Source: Brachycybe producta (lineage: Eukaryota; Arthropoda; Diplopoda; Playtdesmida; Andrognathidae). Taken from it: a stretch of DNA of 64,000 nt. Every line of letters starts with the position of its first letter. Positions within the stretch are counted from its first letter, which is position 1. The position numbers were made by a program, and so were the translations under genes. Location: positions 62,001-126,000 of the forward strand of contig JAUPFP010000084.1 in NCBI GenBank assembly GCA_036925085.1. The letters are read 5' to 3'. Shown piece after piece: positions 17,841-31,665 of the stretch. The notes beneath the pieces were generated by a model, which saw only the letters and a list, made by a program, of their open reading frames with translations, made no database searches and had not been told where the DNA came from.

Positions 17841-19700
17841 ACCAATGAGAATTCAGTGTTTTGACCAAAAGTCACTCATAATAAATATGTATGTGTATAT
17901 ACACAAGACAAAAATTCTATTTTATGATAGGATATCACGAACATAATAGACCAACAACACAAAATTCTTTTGTTTTCTGTACCTTATTATTTTTAGGGGG
18001 GTTTTTTTTTCAAGGTTTTAATAGGAAAAAAAAGGCAAAACAAAGAATTTCTATGGAGGGTTTTTTTACTATTATTATTATCATCCGAGGCCTCTTCTAG
18101 TCTTCTCCCTCTCTTTGCATATATATCCCCTATAATAATATCAAAAGGACACGCGTTTCACGTTGTATGCCAATCAATGGATGAATTGAATTCCATACAA
18201 ATTTTTACATCCTTTTTTTTTATAAAGAACTTTTTTTTATTCAAAATGAAAAATTGTAAAAAAAAAATTTTCTTTCACAAAAAATGTGTAAAATTTAATA
18301 AGGCAAACCAAACCCTATAAAGGTCGTTTGTCAATCAAATAGGCTAACGACCAGAATATGTACTAAATTTTATATATTTGATTCATATATATATTTAGTG
18401 AAGAAAAAAAACCTTTTAACACGAAACTGTTCCTTAGAATAAGCATCAAAATTCTTTTAACACGAACAAAAAATGTTTCTTGTTGTTTTCATTGTAGGCA
18501 TGTATAAGGGGTTATACATAATTTTTGAAATTCACAGTTTTTTTGTCACAATTTCACATTAGGGCCTTTTCAGTTTTTATCAAAATTTTCATATTTAAAT
18601 ACAATAAAAAGTGAACGAGGGAAAGTTCAATATTTCTAGATGTTTTTGAACGAAATTTATGAAAATTTAAGAAACCAACTGAAAAAAATTTATAAAAAAA
18701 ATTTTAAGAAATCTGAATAAAATTTTTAAAATTTGATTAAGTAGTCTTAACAAATTTTATAAAATTTTAAGAAAATTAAACGAAAATTAAACGAAATTTA
18801 AAAAAATTAAAAAAAAAACTGAACACAGAATATTTTAAAAAACCTAAATAAAATTTATATATTTTTTAGAAATTTAAACCAAAAAGTATAGTATTTTTAA
18901 AACATAAAATTTGACCCAAAATAATGAAAATCCAAAGAATGTTCTCAACTCTGAAATTTTAATATTTATTTCCAAAATCAACTCATTAATAAAAACATAT
19001 CAATACTTCCAATAGTTTTTGCCTCACCTTGTATGCACTAACCCCCCCCCCCCACACACACACACACACAATTCCCCATTCATTCATTCTATTCGTTCAT
19101 TCAGAGAAAGAAACAAAATTTATAACTTAAAGCCAAACCAGAAATAACCATTTTTTTTCTTGAACTTCATTGATTTTTATTTTTGGAACCAACAACAATC
19201 AGGTGAAATTTTCACTTGTTAGAACTATAGTTGCCATGGAAACCATATTTGTATACACATCCCACATATAGTTGTTGTATTGGCCCTCGTCTCTCATAGA
19301 CACCCATTATAACCCAACTTAAGGTGAAAAGGATGTATTTTGTAAAGTGAGACACTTCCTATATAATGTATATTCTTCACATGTATAATAAAGCCAAATA
19401 AAGTTCAATAAAAACTGAAAGTGACAGCTTTTAAGGGGGAGGGAAGGAGGAGAGGGCGGGGAAATATGGTCAATAAAATGGCGTATGAATAATTAGTTCT
19501 ATATAAGCAGCATTGCAGGCGGTCAGGTGATTGACCACCCTGCATATATATATATTGTGTATATATGCCTGTGTATATTTATAGACCCATAAACCATATT
19601 AACATGAGACCAGTTCCAAATTATACAGGGTGACCCATTAAACGTTTTTTAAAACTGCAAAAGGACCTCTAAAGCTGCTAGCTCGAAACATCCGTTAAAA
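17841..19700. other. AT-rich region with no gene seen
   Basis: Dominated by A/T runs (18200-18900), a 12-C run followed by (CA)n (19042-19071) and scattered low complexity. I see no exon-like segment or recognisable transposon. Confidence 0.5.
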
Positions 19701-19759
19701 GTCCTGAGTGGGACATACCAAGCCTAAGGTTTACTGGTTCCATCAAATATCCAACGATG

Positions 19760-19985
19760 ATGGGCTCAAAAATTTCATGGTCCCTAAAAATCAAATCAAA
19801 TGGTACCCTCAAAAACACAATGATGTTCTCAAAGCTCAAATGATACCCACAAATATTCGAGGATGCCCTCAAATGATCAAACGGCGATCCCAAATAGTAA
19901 AGGATGTCCTCAAAGACCCAATTTTCTCCTCAAAGACTCAATGGCACCTTCAAAGACTCATTAGTGCCCTCAGAAATTCTATTTA
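19760..19985. repeat. degenerate tandem repeat, unit about 20-30 bp
   Basis: About nine imperfect units with core CCCTCAAA(G)ACTCAA.TGAT, for example at 19806, 19826, 19868, 19908, 19928 and 19948. The open frame of 92 residues over it is a by-product of the repeat. Confidence 0.6.
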
Positions 19986-20934
19986 GTGTTTAAAAGGCCC
20001 CAAAATCAACTCGCAAAATATAACAAACAAAACAAAATTAATATTTCACATGAGGAAGACTTTTTCTTTTCCTGTAAAATGTGTTTCATGTTATACTTTT
20101 GTATGTTTATTATATTAACGTATATAGACTATATAGGTATATTATAGTTTATAAGTTCCAACCCCTAATTTAAGCGGCCCACCTCCTTCTTCCTCTCTCT
20201 CTCTCTCTCTCTTTTAAGTAACATGCCAATGACAACTAAAGTACAGTTATCATGAAAAACATCATTTAAACTAATAGTATATACACACACACACACATAG
20301 AAAAGTAGGTGGTAGTTAACCATATTTACAAAATGACAACTGTTTTACAATCCCATATGTTTATATTTGATACAAATTCATCAAGATCACAAAATAACAA
20401 TTAAGACACACACATACAATCATATATCTGTCTATTATGATTGAAAATAATACTATATATATAATATACATGTAGGTCTTTTGTAGGTGAGTGACCTAAT
20501 CTTTTATGCAACGTGTGCCCCAACCACACATTTCAATTGAAAGAAGAAGAAAAAAAAGTTAACAAAACCACCACCCACAGTGTCATATCATAACTTAAGA
20601 TTCTTATGTTACTTGGAAGTAAAATAAGTCATAATCAACACTTTTGATAATGATAAATTGACAAGATAGTGAAAAGTTCACAAACAGAATTAAAGTTCTT
20701 TTATTATTTTACACATAATATAAAAAGCTTCAGGAGATGAAAAGTTGCAACTTAAAACTATATTATATCTTATCTCAAAAGTATTTTCTGTCTCTGTCTG
20801 TATCACACATGTGTGTTTGTCTGCATTATGTGTCACTTGTGACAGTTAGGTCATTGCTATGAACAGCTAAGATTGAAAGGTGTTAAGAATCAAGGATGAG
20901 TAACTGTAACACATAAAGACACAACAAATGGACA

Positions 20935-21490
20935 AGAATCACAAGACACAAGGGTCACAAGACACAAGGGTCACAACAACAATTAACTTGTGACTTTGTG
21001 AAACACACACATGTGACACGCACATATATTACACTCACATGTGACACACATCCTATCACACACGCACATATAAGATACACTGTTACGCATGAACAAGAAG
21101 TGACAAACATGAATCACACACAAACATACAATTTACAAATAAGTAGTTACAAACATGTCATACATACAAGGAACAACACACATCCGTCACTAGAGAACGC
21201 ACACAAAAAGTGACATTTGTTTAAGAATACAGACTCGTGTCAAACACAAACATACAATTCACAAGAGGCAGTGACACACATGTCACACATACATGCAACA
21301 AAAGTTACAAAACAGTGACAGACAAACACGAACAAATACACAGAGGAGAACACACACAAGAAGTGACACTTGCGAATAAATACAGATTCATGTCACAGAC
21401 ACACACACATACCAGTCACAATAAGTAGTGACACACATGTCACATCTCTACATGCAACAAAACAGTGACAGGCACACATGTAACACACAT
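20935..21490. repeat. degenerate tandem array, CA-rich units of about 125-155 bp
   Basis: Units begin near 21112, 21236 and 21390 with ACACAAACATACAATT-type starts and contain GTGACACACATGTCACA, CATGCAACAAAA and AAGTGACA. Short duplicates CACAAGGGTCACAAGACACA precede it at 20945-20970. The Thr/His-rich reading frames here are artefacts of the CA-rich array. Confidence 0.65.
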
Positions 21491-21925
21491 TTTCTACACT
21501 TCTTTTTTTAAAAAAAAGTACATGACAGACATTTCAAACCTAATATATAAAAGGAAACAAAAAAAAAGTACCTTTCAAACTTTTAAAGTATTACAATTTA
21601 CGAAGCTTTTAAACATAATAACATGGTTGTACTTTTTTTTTCAAAAGGGCGGGTACTTCAAAAATGACGTCGACAGCTTTAAGAATTGGAGGCAACCTAC
21701 AGCTAGAAGGAACCCCTGAGAGGCTGGCTTTTTAAGTCTGTTTCAGGGAGAGAGAACAACACATTGAGTAGACACACACACTTAAGAATATTACCCCCTC
21801 CTCCTCCCCTTCCTTTTAGTCCATTCCTCAACTCAACATTATTATAGAAAATATAAAAGAGTTATATAAGAATGGCATTCTGATGAATTTCATTGACAAA
21901 CATTCATCCATCCTTTTTTTTTCTC

Positions 21926-21960
21926 CTCCTCCTCCTCATCATCATCATCATCATCATCAG
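21926..21960. repeat. (CTC)n-(ATC)n microsatellite
   Basis: CTCCTCCTCCTCCTC followed by seven or so CAT/ATC triplets. A second triplet tract, GCGGCGGCGGCGGCGGC, lies close by at 22008-22024. Confidence 0.85.
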
Positions 21961-23059
21961 CTCAATTCCAATCTAAAGATCATTTTTGAAGTATATTTTA
22001 GCCCTTTGCGGCGGCGGCGGCGGCTTCTTCATTTTTTTTGTTTTGTTGTTGTTGCCTGAAAATTGAACAACAAAATCAACTTTGTGTAATATACACACAT
22101 ACATTAAATAACCATTATAAAATGCAAAGTCATAATAGACATTGCTTTTATGATTGCTAAAATTCACCTTAAAGTGGACTTGTTATAGAAAGTATACACT
22201 TACTAACAAGGTTTTTTTTTATGCTTTGCTTATTATTTTACTTATCTATATACCTCCTTTATGTATGAATACAATTTCTATGATAAGATTTTAAAAGACA
22301 GGTGAAAAAGAAGGTAAGATAACAAAAAAAAATTGGTCAAAAACTCAAGCTTAAATATAATAAGAACATATTATTATTGTACTTATTCAACAAAAGATCT
22401 TTGAATCTATATTATAATATATATACCCATGTTATCCTGTCAACATCACGATAATACATTTTCTAATACATCTCTCTCACCTATAATATCTTTTTTTTAT
22501 TATTTTACTCTTCATATACTTTATACAAATCAAACTTACATGTATCGTATAATACAATATATAAATGATAACTTGATAAGCCATGTTTTCAATCTAAAAC
22601 AAATATATGCAAATTATAAAGTTCAAACTTGAGATAATTATTTAAAGGAAAAATTGCATTCCATAACACCAGAAACACACACTCATAAAAGAAGGACGGA
22701 CACACAAGAGAAAAAAAAAACTAATAGTTTAAAGAATCCTTTAAATCTTTCTAGTATTTAAATTGATTTATCTAAATTAAAACAGGGAAGCATCAGTGGA
22801 ATGTTTGGATGATTTTAGATCTTATGACATTTTTTTTTCATAGGTGGGCAGCTAATTCTCAAGTAATATCACTCAGAATGTTGGAAGTCATCTACACACT
22901 CCTAGTGAGAGAATTTTGATTTTCACGATTAATATGAGACCCTTTGTTGTTATATTGAGCAGCAAAGGTCTAAAACACCTAGAAAACAACAGGACACACA
23001 ACCCACAGGAAAACCTCTACAAACACATAACTACACCAAACAAGCACCTTGTACACACA

Positions 23060-23345
23060 CATGAGTTAAATGAATTCAAATCAAATGTGTTCAGGTGTGA
23101 ATTATACGGAATCCAGTTAAGGACATACGAACCAAATAAAAATTGACTTTTTTATTAATATATTTAAATTGAAATACAAAATCAATATTTTATTGTCAAT
23201 AGTTTATATAAATTATATTTAAAAATTAAATCAATATTTTCAGATTATATTAACTGAATAAATTGAATTCGACGACATATTGTTTGTTTGTCCTTCACGG
23301 GGCTACGTAGAACACGTTTATTATTTAAATGCATTTAAATTATCA
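23060..23345. repeat. TIR element (family 5), copy 1
   Basis: Left end ATACGGAATCCAGTTAAGGA then CATACGAAC; right end GTTTGTTTGTCCTTCACGGG then GCTACGTAG, which is the approximate reverse complement. The interior is AT-rich and non-coding. Blocks in the same order occur at 26055-26345, about 3 kb away. Confidence 0.65.
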
Positions 23346-24600
23346 GGTGTGTGTGTGTACTAGGTATAACATATCAAAGTTTTCAAACACACACACACAC
23401 AGATATAATTATAAATATACATCAGAAACACATATTAGACACATACAAACAACATACAGACGTCAAAAACACACTTTTGTAGTCGATTCATCTCCACATC
23501 CACCCAACATTTTTTCATGAGTGTGTAAGACCTTCATTGCTAGAAAAAGTAACAAAGGTCTAGAAAAACACACCTAAAACAAAATACAACACACACACAC
23601 ACAAAAAAATACACACAAAAATACATACAAAAGTACATCAAACACACCAAATACACACAAGAAAACACACACAATACAGACAGACAGACACTCAAGAAAC
23701 AAACACAAAATCATGCCGAAAAAAAATCACTTAAAATCACACAAAAAACAAACACAAACAGAAAAATAAAATAAAATTTAAAGGTAAGAAATCAAAATAA
23801 AACTTTTATGGAATATAATTTTTTTTAGCAACCTTGTCCAAAAAAAAATGTTTATTTCCAAGAAAATAACAGACAGTTCAAAAAGAAATCTAAGAAAACC
23901 AACTCAGTTGAAAAAAAGTATACATTGTTCTATTAATTCCACTTGAATAAGACGAGGGGAGGGGGGCAATCCCCCACCCCTTTCTTATATCCCTTTTCTT
24001 TAATTCCCCCCTCTGTTTCCCTTAATTTCTTAAGAAGTATTGGAGGGAAGGAGAGAGAAAGAGGGACATGTTCCTCCACCCCATGCACACCACTCATACT
24101 CAAAACTTCAATTTCATCCACGTTCACGTACTTATACTCAGATATTCTTGACCAGAAACACAGGGAGAAAAAAAAAGATATATGTGGACTTCATCAAAAT
24201 TTATGATACAAGTTCCACGGACAAACCATGTCTGCAATACTTCATTAACGAGAAATCTCTCCCCCTCCCCTCCCCTCCCCTTGTTGTCTTTCCTTTTCAT
24301 GAACCTCAAAAAATCCACCCCAGGTTTAAACAATTCCAAACGTTCTTCTTCTTCCCTTGTCTTAACTTTTTTGTGTGACGTCAATTTAAAGAAAAAAAAC
24401 TTTTCAAGAACTGGTGACACTTGACAGTTAATTCTAATAAAAACTCAAGTAGTTCTTGCAAAACATCTTCATTATTTCAGATATTTAGAACATTTAACTA
24501 ATTAAGAAAGTTTGCAATAAAACTTCAGGTGACAATATGTAAGGTGTATATAAATTTTATTTGGACTAGACTTCTTTTTGGAAACAACTTTTTAGGGGTT
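23346..24600. other. CA-rich and purine/pyrimidine-rich low complexity, no gene seen
   Basis: (CA)n and ACAC-rich stretches (23385-23400, 23580-23700) and C/T- or G/A-rich stretches (23950-24070, 24255-24300) produce overlapping frames on both strands with Pro/Ser/Lys-rich translations. None has a conserved motif or splice signals that connect. Confidence 0.5.
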
Positions 24601-24604
24601 GGAA

Positions 24605-24730
24605 CACACCACAGACCACTTTCGGTAGTCGATTTCGACTGCAAAATGAAGTCGGATTATCGCCAAAACCAACCACATCGAATCTTCCCATTAAAATACA
24701 TTGCAACCACATCCCAACCACGAGCAACTT
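24605..24730. repeat. family 6 element, solo copy
   Basis: CACAGACCACTTTCGGTAGT then CGATTTCGACTGCAAAATGA matches the ends of 40195-40556; the second half TGCAACCACATCCCAACCAC is the reverse of the internal GGTTGGGCGGTGGTTGCA at 40254. About 125 bp. Confidence 0.55.
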
Positions 24731-25737
24731 AAAATTCTTCCAAAAAAATTGTTAAAAATTATTTTTTGCCGTCTACTGATTTTAATCCTTATAGAAATTA
24801 TCTTAGGACCTTATAAATAAAACTTTTTATAATTAAATTAATACGAAAAATAATACAAAAAATTGAAGTTTTTTGCAAAGACGGAAAAAATGGAAAGGAA
24901 TGTTCCATATACCAAGGTTGCCCCCATAAGATGACCAATTATTACAGGTCTTTTGTTGACCAATAACATATGAACTAGGATAAGGTGGGGACGCGTGTGC
25001 TTAAACAAGAGGGTACCAAACTTGGTGGTAAATCCCCCCCCCCCACCCCTTCCACACAAAATGATATATGGACCTTACAAGATACAAAGTCAGTTTCTGC
25101 CCCAAAGGTCTTCTATGGTTAAAAAAAATACAAGATAGAAAAATCCATGTTCAATGTCCAACTACTGGCCAAGAATTGAGAAGGGGGAATATGGACTTTT
25201 CTTGTTCTTCTTGTTCTTCTTGATGGGGTGGACAGTAATAATGATGGACATGCTGACCATTTAACAAGTACAATATCTTTTAAAGGCCCCATATATCCAA
25301 AAGACATGAGAGAGAAAAAAAGAAGGGAGGAGGAGATCATGTTTTTTCAAAATGCAGGAATCTTAAATTTTTTTAAAAAAAAGAAAAAGCAGATGTGAGG
25401 AACAGATAACTTAAAAAACAAGTTATTCCCTAACTTTTAAAGTTTTAAACTAAATTTTGTAAAACTCATGAAATTTTGTGTTTTTTTTCTTCTTCTAGAA
25501 AGTTAACAGGTGTTCAAAGATTAAGTAGGGCTAAAATACCTGTGGAATAAAAGGACCCCCAAGTGTGGGGGGACCTTAAGAGTGTTTCAACATTATCATA
25601 ATATGATATTATGAGTGGCTCGAGTTTCAAGTTAACTTGTGTTTTTTATACCTCAATAAAAATAATAACTTAAATGTTATTAAGATAAAAATGAAGTTAA
25701 GTGTCCTAAATGTATTTCAGTTTTTTTGCTGAATTTC

Positions 25738-26002
25738 AAGTGTAAACGGCTCCTTTCAAAATCTGATTATTTCTGTCTTTTAGAAGCAAAATAAAGAAAA
25801 AACTTAAATGTTTCTGAAACTAGAAGGGTATGTGGGTATCACAATCATTTTAGTGGGTTTTCGCGATTATATCTTTCAAAATTAACTTATTTTGTTTATA
25901 GACAAGAATTAAAAAATGTCGTCTGCTTAAAAGTTTAATCGTTTTCAACCCTTCTAGTTTCTCTTTTTCCAGAAAGACAGAATAAGAGTTTGAGAGTTTA
26001 AA
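25738..26002. repeat. family 1 palindromic element
   Basis: Outer end AAGTGTAAACGGCTCC (25739), then TGATTATTTCTGTCTTTTAG and GAAACTAGAAGGGTA; right side CCCTTCTAGTTTCTC and AGACAGAATAAGAGTTTGAG. Nearly full-length. Confidence 0.7.
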
Positions 26003-26054
26003 ACCAGATTACGTGATTCAGTTCCATCTTTTATCTAAACTAAGAGTTAAAAAT

Positions 26055-26345
26055 GCATTCAAGGAACAAGTTAAATGTGTTTAGTTGAATTATATGGAGT
26101 CCTGTTAACGACATGAACACGAAAAATTTGAAGTAATTCATATTTGAAGAAATTGAAATACTAAATCAATCTTTTGTTACACTAACCACATTATATTGAA
26201 ATACAAATTTAATAAATTTCAATCTTAACTCAATTATATTAGAAATAATATAAAATGAATAAATTGATTTCGACGGAGATGTTTGCTTTTGTCCTTAACA
26301 GGGCTCCGTATAGCATGTTTAATATTTAAAAGCATTTGACTTTTT
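26055..26345. repeat. TIR element (family 5), copy 2
   Basis: Left end TATATGGAGTCCTGTTAACG then ACATGAACAC; right end TTTGTCCTTAACAGGGCTCC then GTATAGCATG. The arms match over about 22 bp (ATAyGGAGyCCTGTTAAsGAC). Interior AT-rich, collinear with 23060-23345. Confidence 0.65.
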
Positions 26346-27294
26346 AGGTTTAGAAGATGATAATAGTTTTGACATCATTTCTCGTTTTTAAAACAAAATA
26401 CACATAAAACTACATGAAAATTATAAGAAAAATCCCCACAAACCCGATTGATTCTAAATTGCTGAAAAGTGTTCATTTCAATTGATTAACACCTTTTTTT
26501 TTCTATTTCAAGTTATCTTTCAGATTTGCAATAAAAACCAATTTGATGTAAATTTCTCTTGTTTTAACCTTTATAGAGAGAGAGAAAAAATGTACAAATC
26601 ACATCACATTTATAACCTTAATACAGTATAACTATAGCAACAACAAAAAATTCACTATGAAAATTCACTTCTAATTTTTTTTAAAGTTGCAATAAACAAA
26701 AAAATGTAAGTAGGAATCTAAAAAAAATGGCTGCGTGTTTTATGTAATATTAATATATTAATATAAAAGCACGTCACATGTAAACACACACAATAATAAT
26801 AAATGCGTTCACAGATAACAATAGAAGAAGAGAATAAATAATAAATATATATAAAGAGTGTCAAAAGATGACTTTAAAAATATTTTCTTGCTAAATATAA
26901 TTTTTATCTCATGTCAACTTATCTCTCTCTCTCTCTCTTTTGCTCTGTTTTCTCTATCGGATTCTATCTCTTATTACTTTGTGTGTGTGTGTTTCAACTC
27001 AAAGTCATAATTATATCAAAAAATGTAAATGATGGCAGAAAATTTATCTGCTTATAAATTGTAAACTCCTTTCCTATTTTTTTATAATACATTTATTTAT
27101 AAGTATAAAATTTATAGACTGAAATGTAACAAATAATAACAACGTGTCACATCATTATTAAAATAAAGAAATTGTTATAACTGAACTGTTATAAGTGAAT
27201 AAAATAAAAAAAGAGACACAGAGACTACAAGAAGTTGGATCTAAAAATTCTTAAGACCTGGGTTTCAGAGACAATCATTTTAATGTAAGTTAAT

Positions 27295-27670
27295 ATGACT
27301 CTCTACTGCGCATGTGCATTGTTGTAACGCACCTTGAATTTGAGTCGGTTTTTTGTTGAAGCGCCTTAACTCGCTTGCAAAGCATTACGAGTAGCCGCAC
27401 TTAGCTTAAATCAACCTCAGGAGGTGGACTACCTATATTCCAGGATTGGTCTGCATTCTGACCCCATACTTTGTTGAGTATAGGTGTATTCAGTACGGCC
27501 ATCAGTGCCACAGTCTCAACACAGTATATGTCAGCTAGAAAGGAACTGGACTCTCTTTACCTACGTAAAATAGAGGGCTTGACCTGCAGAGGTGCCACCC
27601 ACAATTTGAAGTACTTTAGATTATACTTCAGCGACTGGAGTTTGTACATTGCTTTATAGAGCGACCTTAC
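27295..27670. other. GC-richer island with NRF1-like box, function unknown
   Basis: Starts with TACTGCGCATGTGCATTGT (shared with 13150 in reverse) and continues for about 330 bp at visibly higher G+C than the flanks. A plus-strand frame 27471-27659 (62 codons) has no recognisable domain. It could be a SINE-like repeat or an exon of an unknown gene; I found no consistent splice sites. Confidence 0.3.
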
Positions 27671-28849
27671 CTTAACCTACATTAACCACATGACCTGATT
27701 TCAGGCATAACACTTTCATAGTTTGGCTTTTTTTCCAGTAAGCTTCTTGGTGCAAAAGCTTGCTAACATTAGCACCAAAAGCTAAACGTACAAGCACACC
27801 ATTTGTGCAATTTAGCATGTGTACAGCTGAATAAATGCTAAAAAAGTAGAAGAGTCTCAAGAGCTAATGTTATTAACTTGTTTTACAAGTTCGCGTTTAT
27901 TCACTTTAGCTTTGCTCAAGTAAGCTAATAGACAAGTGCTAAACAGTATACAAAAGCCAATGTTGATTGTTATGTTGCATTTTTCCAGTTAAGATTTTCT
28001 CCAACCTAACCATACAGCTGGCATTTGTACAACTCTTAACATAGTATAGTTCTTGTAATAAATGTTACGGGACAACTTAGCTCTGGCATAAAAGCTAAAC
28101 TGAATAACCGAACAGTTAATTTAATAACAGTTAATTTAATAACTTTAATAAACAAAAATAGAGAAAATTAAATTGATTCTGACTTAAATTATCAACAAAG
28201 AGAAAATATAGACAATCTCAAAAAAGATTGTTTTGTCAGAATTTCTGAAACAAAAAGAGAAAACCAAAGATGACCGTCATTCCATTCATTCATTCATTCA
28301 TTCTGAGTGATTTTATTGAACACCAATTTGCCTGAAGAGTTAGTTCTCTTTTAGAACACTTTATTACTTTTAGGTCACTTTATCAGATGTTCACCACAAA
28401 TCCTCACTGAAAAATGTCCGCCCATTTGACCAGTACCCGGTATATCGCAACCATATTATCATCTTTGAAAACATACCCTCCCCACCACCCCCCATAGGAA
28501 ATATATTTTTTTTATTATTACACATTTATTCAACTTTCTATACTTATTAGAATGTTAAAAAGATATAACATTACCAAACAAAAATCAAACCCAATTATAG
28601 GGTTTAATAATCACAAGTGAAAAATGTCACATAAAACCGTAAACCAAAAATTACACCCACTTTTCGTTGAAATTTTATTTATGAGCTAAACTGACCGGTG
28701 GTCAACCTATTGAATCTGAAGAGCAAAACTTGGCCCACTATACCTATCTCTAGTTCAATGAAACACCTGTTGTTATAACTCAATACTATAAGCGACTTTA
28801 TAAACACCTTGTATAATAAATTTATTAACCACAGCAATAAAAATATGAC

Positions 28850-29275
28850 CGTTCTAGTTTTCTTTTAAGAAAAATGTACTCGTTAAAAACTAGAATCACA
28901 TTTGAATTTATACTTACGATATCTTTGAAAATGATCCAACTTTAAGTAGACTTTAACAAGTTTCTTCTGAAAGATATCAACGTGGAAATACCATTCTAGT
29001 TTATAAAACACATTCAAACTTTCGTTTAAGATCGTTTATGAACAGCTGTTTTTTATTTTTATTGCCATGTCTTTCAGGTGCAAAATGAAGAGAAACTAGA
29101 AAGTGTTTTAGAAACTAGAAGAGTAGCTCAATCATTTAAAGATATTTTCAAGAAGACAAAAATTAAAAACATCGTCTGCTTAAATTTAGACATCAAAAGC
29201 TTATTTAAAAAGATATCAAACATGAAAGCACCATTCTTCTAGTTTTTAAAACAACTTTCAACTATCACTTGCTTA
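28850..29275. repeat. two adjacent family 1 elements
   Basis: First copy about 28850-29010 (GTTAAAAACTAGAATCACAT, then AAAGATATCAACGTGGAAAT and CCATTCTAGTTTATAAAAC). Second copy about 29060-29275 (TGTTTTAGAAACTAGAAGAG then TAGCTCAATCA; right side CATTCTTCTAGTTTTTAAAA). Confidence 0.6.
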
Positions 29276-30122
29276 GACTTTCAATAAGAACACTTTGTGA
29301 CATAATAGAACACCTTTAATGGAATGAAAAAGAGTGGCTCATTTCTGTAACAAAAGTTGGACATGTCTTCTTATTTTTAATCTGCCTTTAAAAAAAGTTC
29401 CTGCAACTTTTTTTTTATTATTGTATATATTTACAAAAAAAAAAAACCTGCCAGGCAAATTTTAAAAGTATAATATCCAAGAAACACATTTACCTTCATA
29501 CAATATCCAAAACAACAACAATAAAAAAATTGGACCACCCCCTCGTTAAAACTATCTTTTCATAATAATAAAAAAAACTAGAAGGGGCTTTCCCATCATA
29601 TATTTATTATTGCATATCCTGTTCTATAATAAGTGAAATCTATTTTTGCCTCTTTTTTTAAAAAAAAAAGAAATATAACCATCTGCTTTTTTTTTGTTGC
29701 CAACAACAATTGCAACAAACAAACACCTTTGAAATGAAATTGGACGTTTCCAGGAGAAGGTAGCACCCAAAAGGTGAAACAGATAGACTGAGTGAGAGAG
29801 AGAGAGACAGAAAATCCTCTTTAAAAAAAAACCTCCAAAATGTGCATTTGATATTTTTTGATGGCCAAAAACGCGTTTTCTGATTGACCGGAACATGCAC
29901 CAATTTTCATTATTATCATTCATCATATATGATTTGAAATCCTATTATAGACGTCCTTTTTGCACATAAACACACAAAAAAAAAGGTTAGTTCATATATA
30001 TTTTATTTTTCAAAATTTTATTTTGGGTTATCAGAGGGTTACAGCAAGCTGAAGGTCCACCAAGCCCACTCTGAGCCCTCTGACGGACTATAAGCCCTGT
30101 TTTTTAATCATTAAACGAACCG

Positions 30123-30560
30123 AGAGCCTCTTTTGGCCCTTTTCTATCCTTTTGTGCCTCTAAAGATGTACCAGTACACCATTTTTACCTTTTGCATCTC
30201 AAATTGAGCCCTTTAACAACCCAGAACAATGTTTAAAATTAAGCATTCATCAGGAGCCTCATTTGTGGCACAGTTCTGTCCTTTTGTACCTCTAAAGGTG
30301 TAACTCCTCTGGTGTCAATTTTCTAGAGCTACACCTCTGAGTCTTTTGGTGACCTTGAACAATGTTTACGATTAAACTCCTCTATTTTCAGCGCAACTTA
30401 GGGTTCATTTGGAGCTTCTTTTGGCCCTTTTTTCTGGCCTTTTATGTCCCTAAAGGTGTAACCACTATTTCCTATAATGTTTAATATTCCCCCCTCCTTT
30501 AGAGCAAACCTTATAGCCTCTCCTTTGGCCCTTTTCTGATTTTTGGAGTTTCATAAAAGA
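30123..30560. repeat. degenerate tandem repeat, units about 100-160 bp
   Basis: Four units start near 30123, 30253, 30411 and 30513 with GAGCCTCTTTTGGCCCTTTT-like sequence and contain CCTTTTGTgCCTCTAAAGgTGTA and AACAATGTTTA.GATTAA. No coding potential. Confidence 0.55.
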
Positions 30561-31479
30561 GTAAAATGGTGTATCCCCCCCCCTCTACACCTTTTGTTTC
30601 TACCTGTGGGCACACGTGTGTATGTAGCACTATATCCGTATCCCCCTTTATTGCGTATAGATCTTGATCTGACCATTGGTCAATCTCATAAATCTTATTA
30701 TGTTATTATTATACTCAATGATGGTTCTTAATTGAAGACTATCTTTAAGTCTTGTTTAATTCCAGTGTTTTCTTTAAAAAAAAAAAGGTAAAATTGGTAA
30801 TAAAACAAAACAAAAGTTTTTAAAATCCGTTATTTGTAACACCCCCTTAAGCATTTGCGTTATTTTTGTTTTTCAGGTAGGCAAGCCTCATTTCAGTGTG
30901 CAGATAGATCTTCTAAATCAAAAATTTTTCAAAGTTTTTTTTTCTCTCTAAAAAGTAAGAAAAAAAAAGGTAAAAAGTAGAATTGCTTAAAACCCCATTT
31001 GTTAACTGGAAAATTACAGCTTTTGTATCCTCCACTCAATAAAAAGGAAGCCTTAACATCATCATGAGATCCTCTTTTTTAAGCTTTGAGGCTATTTTGT
31101 AACAATTCATATACTCAAAAGATTCAAATGATTTATTTTTATTTTTTTGACATAATACACGAAAATAATATCCCAAGGAACAAATTGCCTTAAAAAAAGA
31201 GCCCTAACATTGTTTTCCCCTTCTAGTTTAAACAGATATTTAATGTTTAAGCCCTATATTAAGCTTTTATGGTCCTATTCTTAATGATTGCTTAGGCAAA
31301 GCAAGTACTTAAACTCAGCAACTTTTAATAAGAAACTTCACGTAAAAAGTTGCTAAGTTGCTAATCATTAAGGCACTTGCAATATCAAGCAAGTGTTTCT
31401 CAATGTGTGTTTCTCAAGATCCAATTATCCCAAATCCCGAGTTTAGATCAACCAACACAATTATGCTTTTTTCAATCAA

Positions 31480-31665
31480 AAATACTGGTTAGAAGCTAGA
31501 ACTAGTTGACAATTGATAGCAACTAGATGCCTTAGCCTCTAACCAGTGTCTTTGATTAGGTAAGAATTAATTCACAATTGGCACTTGGGCCACACATTGG
31601 TTAACATTTACTAGATACTGCATAAAAATCCTAGCCCTAATAATCATTCATTAAGAATACGACCC
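31480..31665. repeat. family 2 palindromic element
   Basis: GGTTAGAAGCTAGAACTAGT, CAATTGATAGCAACTAGATG, CCTCTAACCAGTGTCTTTGA, CACAATTGGCACTTGGGCCA and terminus GCATAAAAATCCTAGCCC then TAATAATCATT. Confidence 0.6.

Noticed and set aside
20935..21490. CRISPR-like spaced repeats
   Set aside because: Units are degenerate, CA-rich, without uniform spacers, in an animal genome; this is a decayed tandem array.
24040..24424. overlapping 80-112-residue frames on both strands
   Set aside because: They arise from C/T-rich and CA-rich low complexity; several frames are open at once and none has conserved features.
27380..27560. possible 5S-rRNA-derived SINE on the minus strand
   Set aside because: A few short words (GGCCGTACTGAA, CCTGGAATA) resemble 5S rRNA, but the match is too short and gapped to support an RNA gene or a SINE class.
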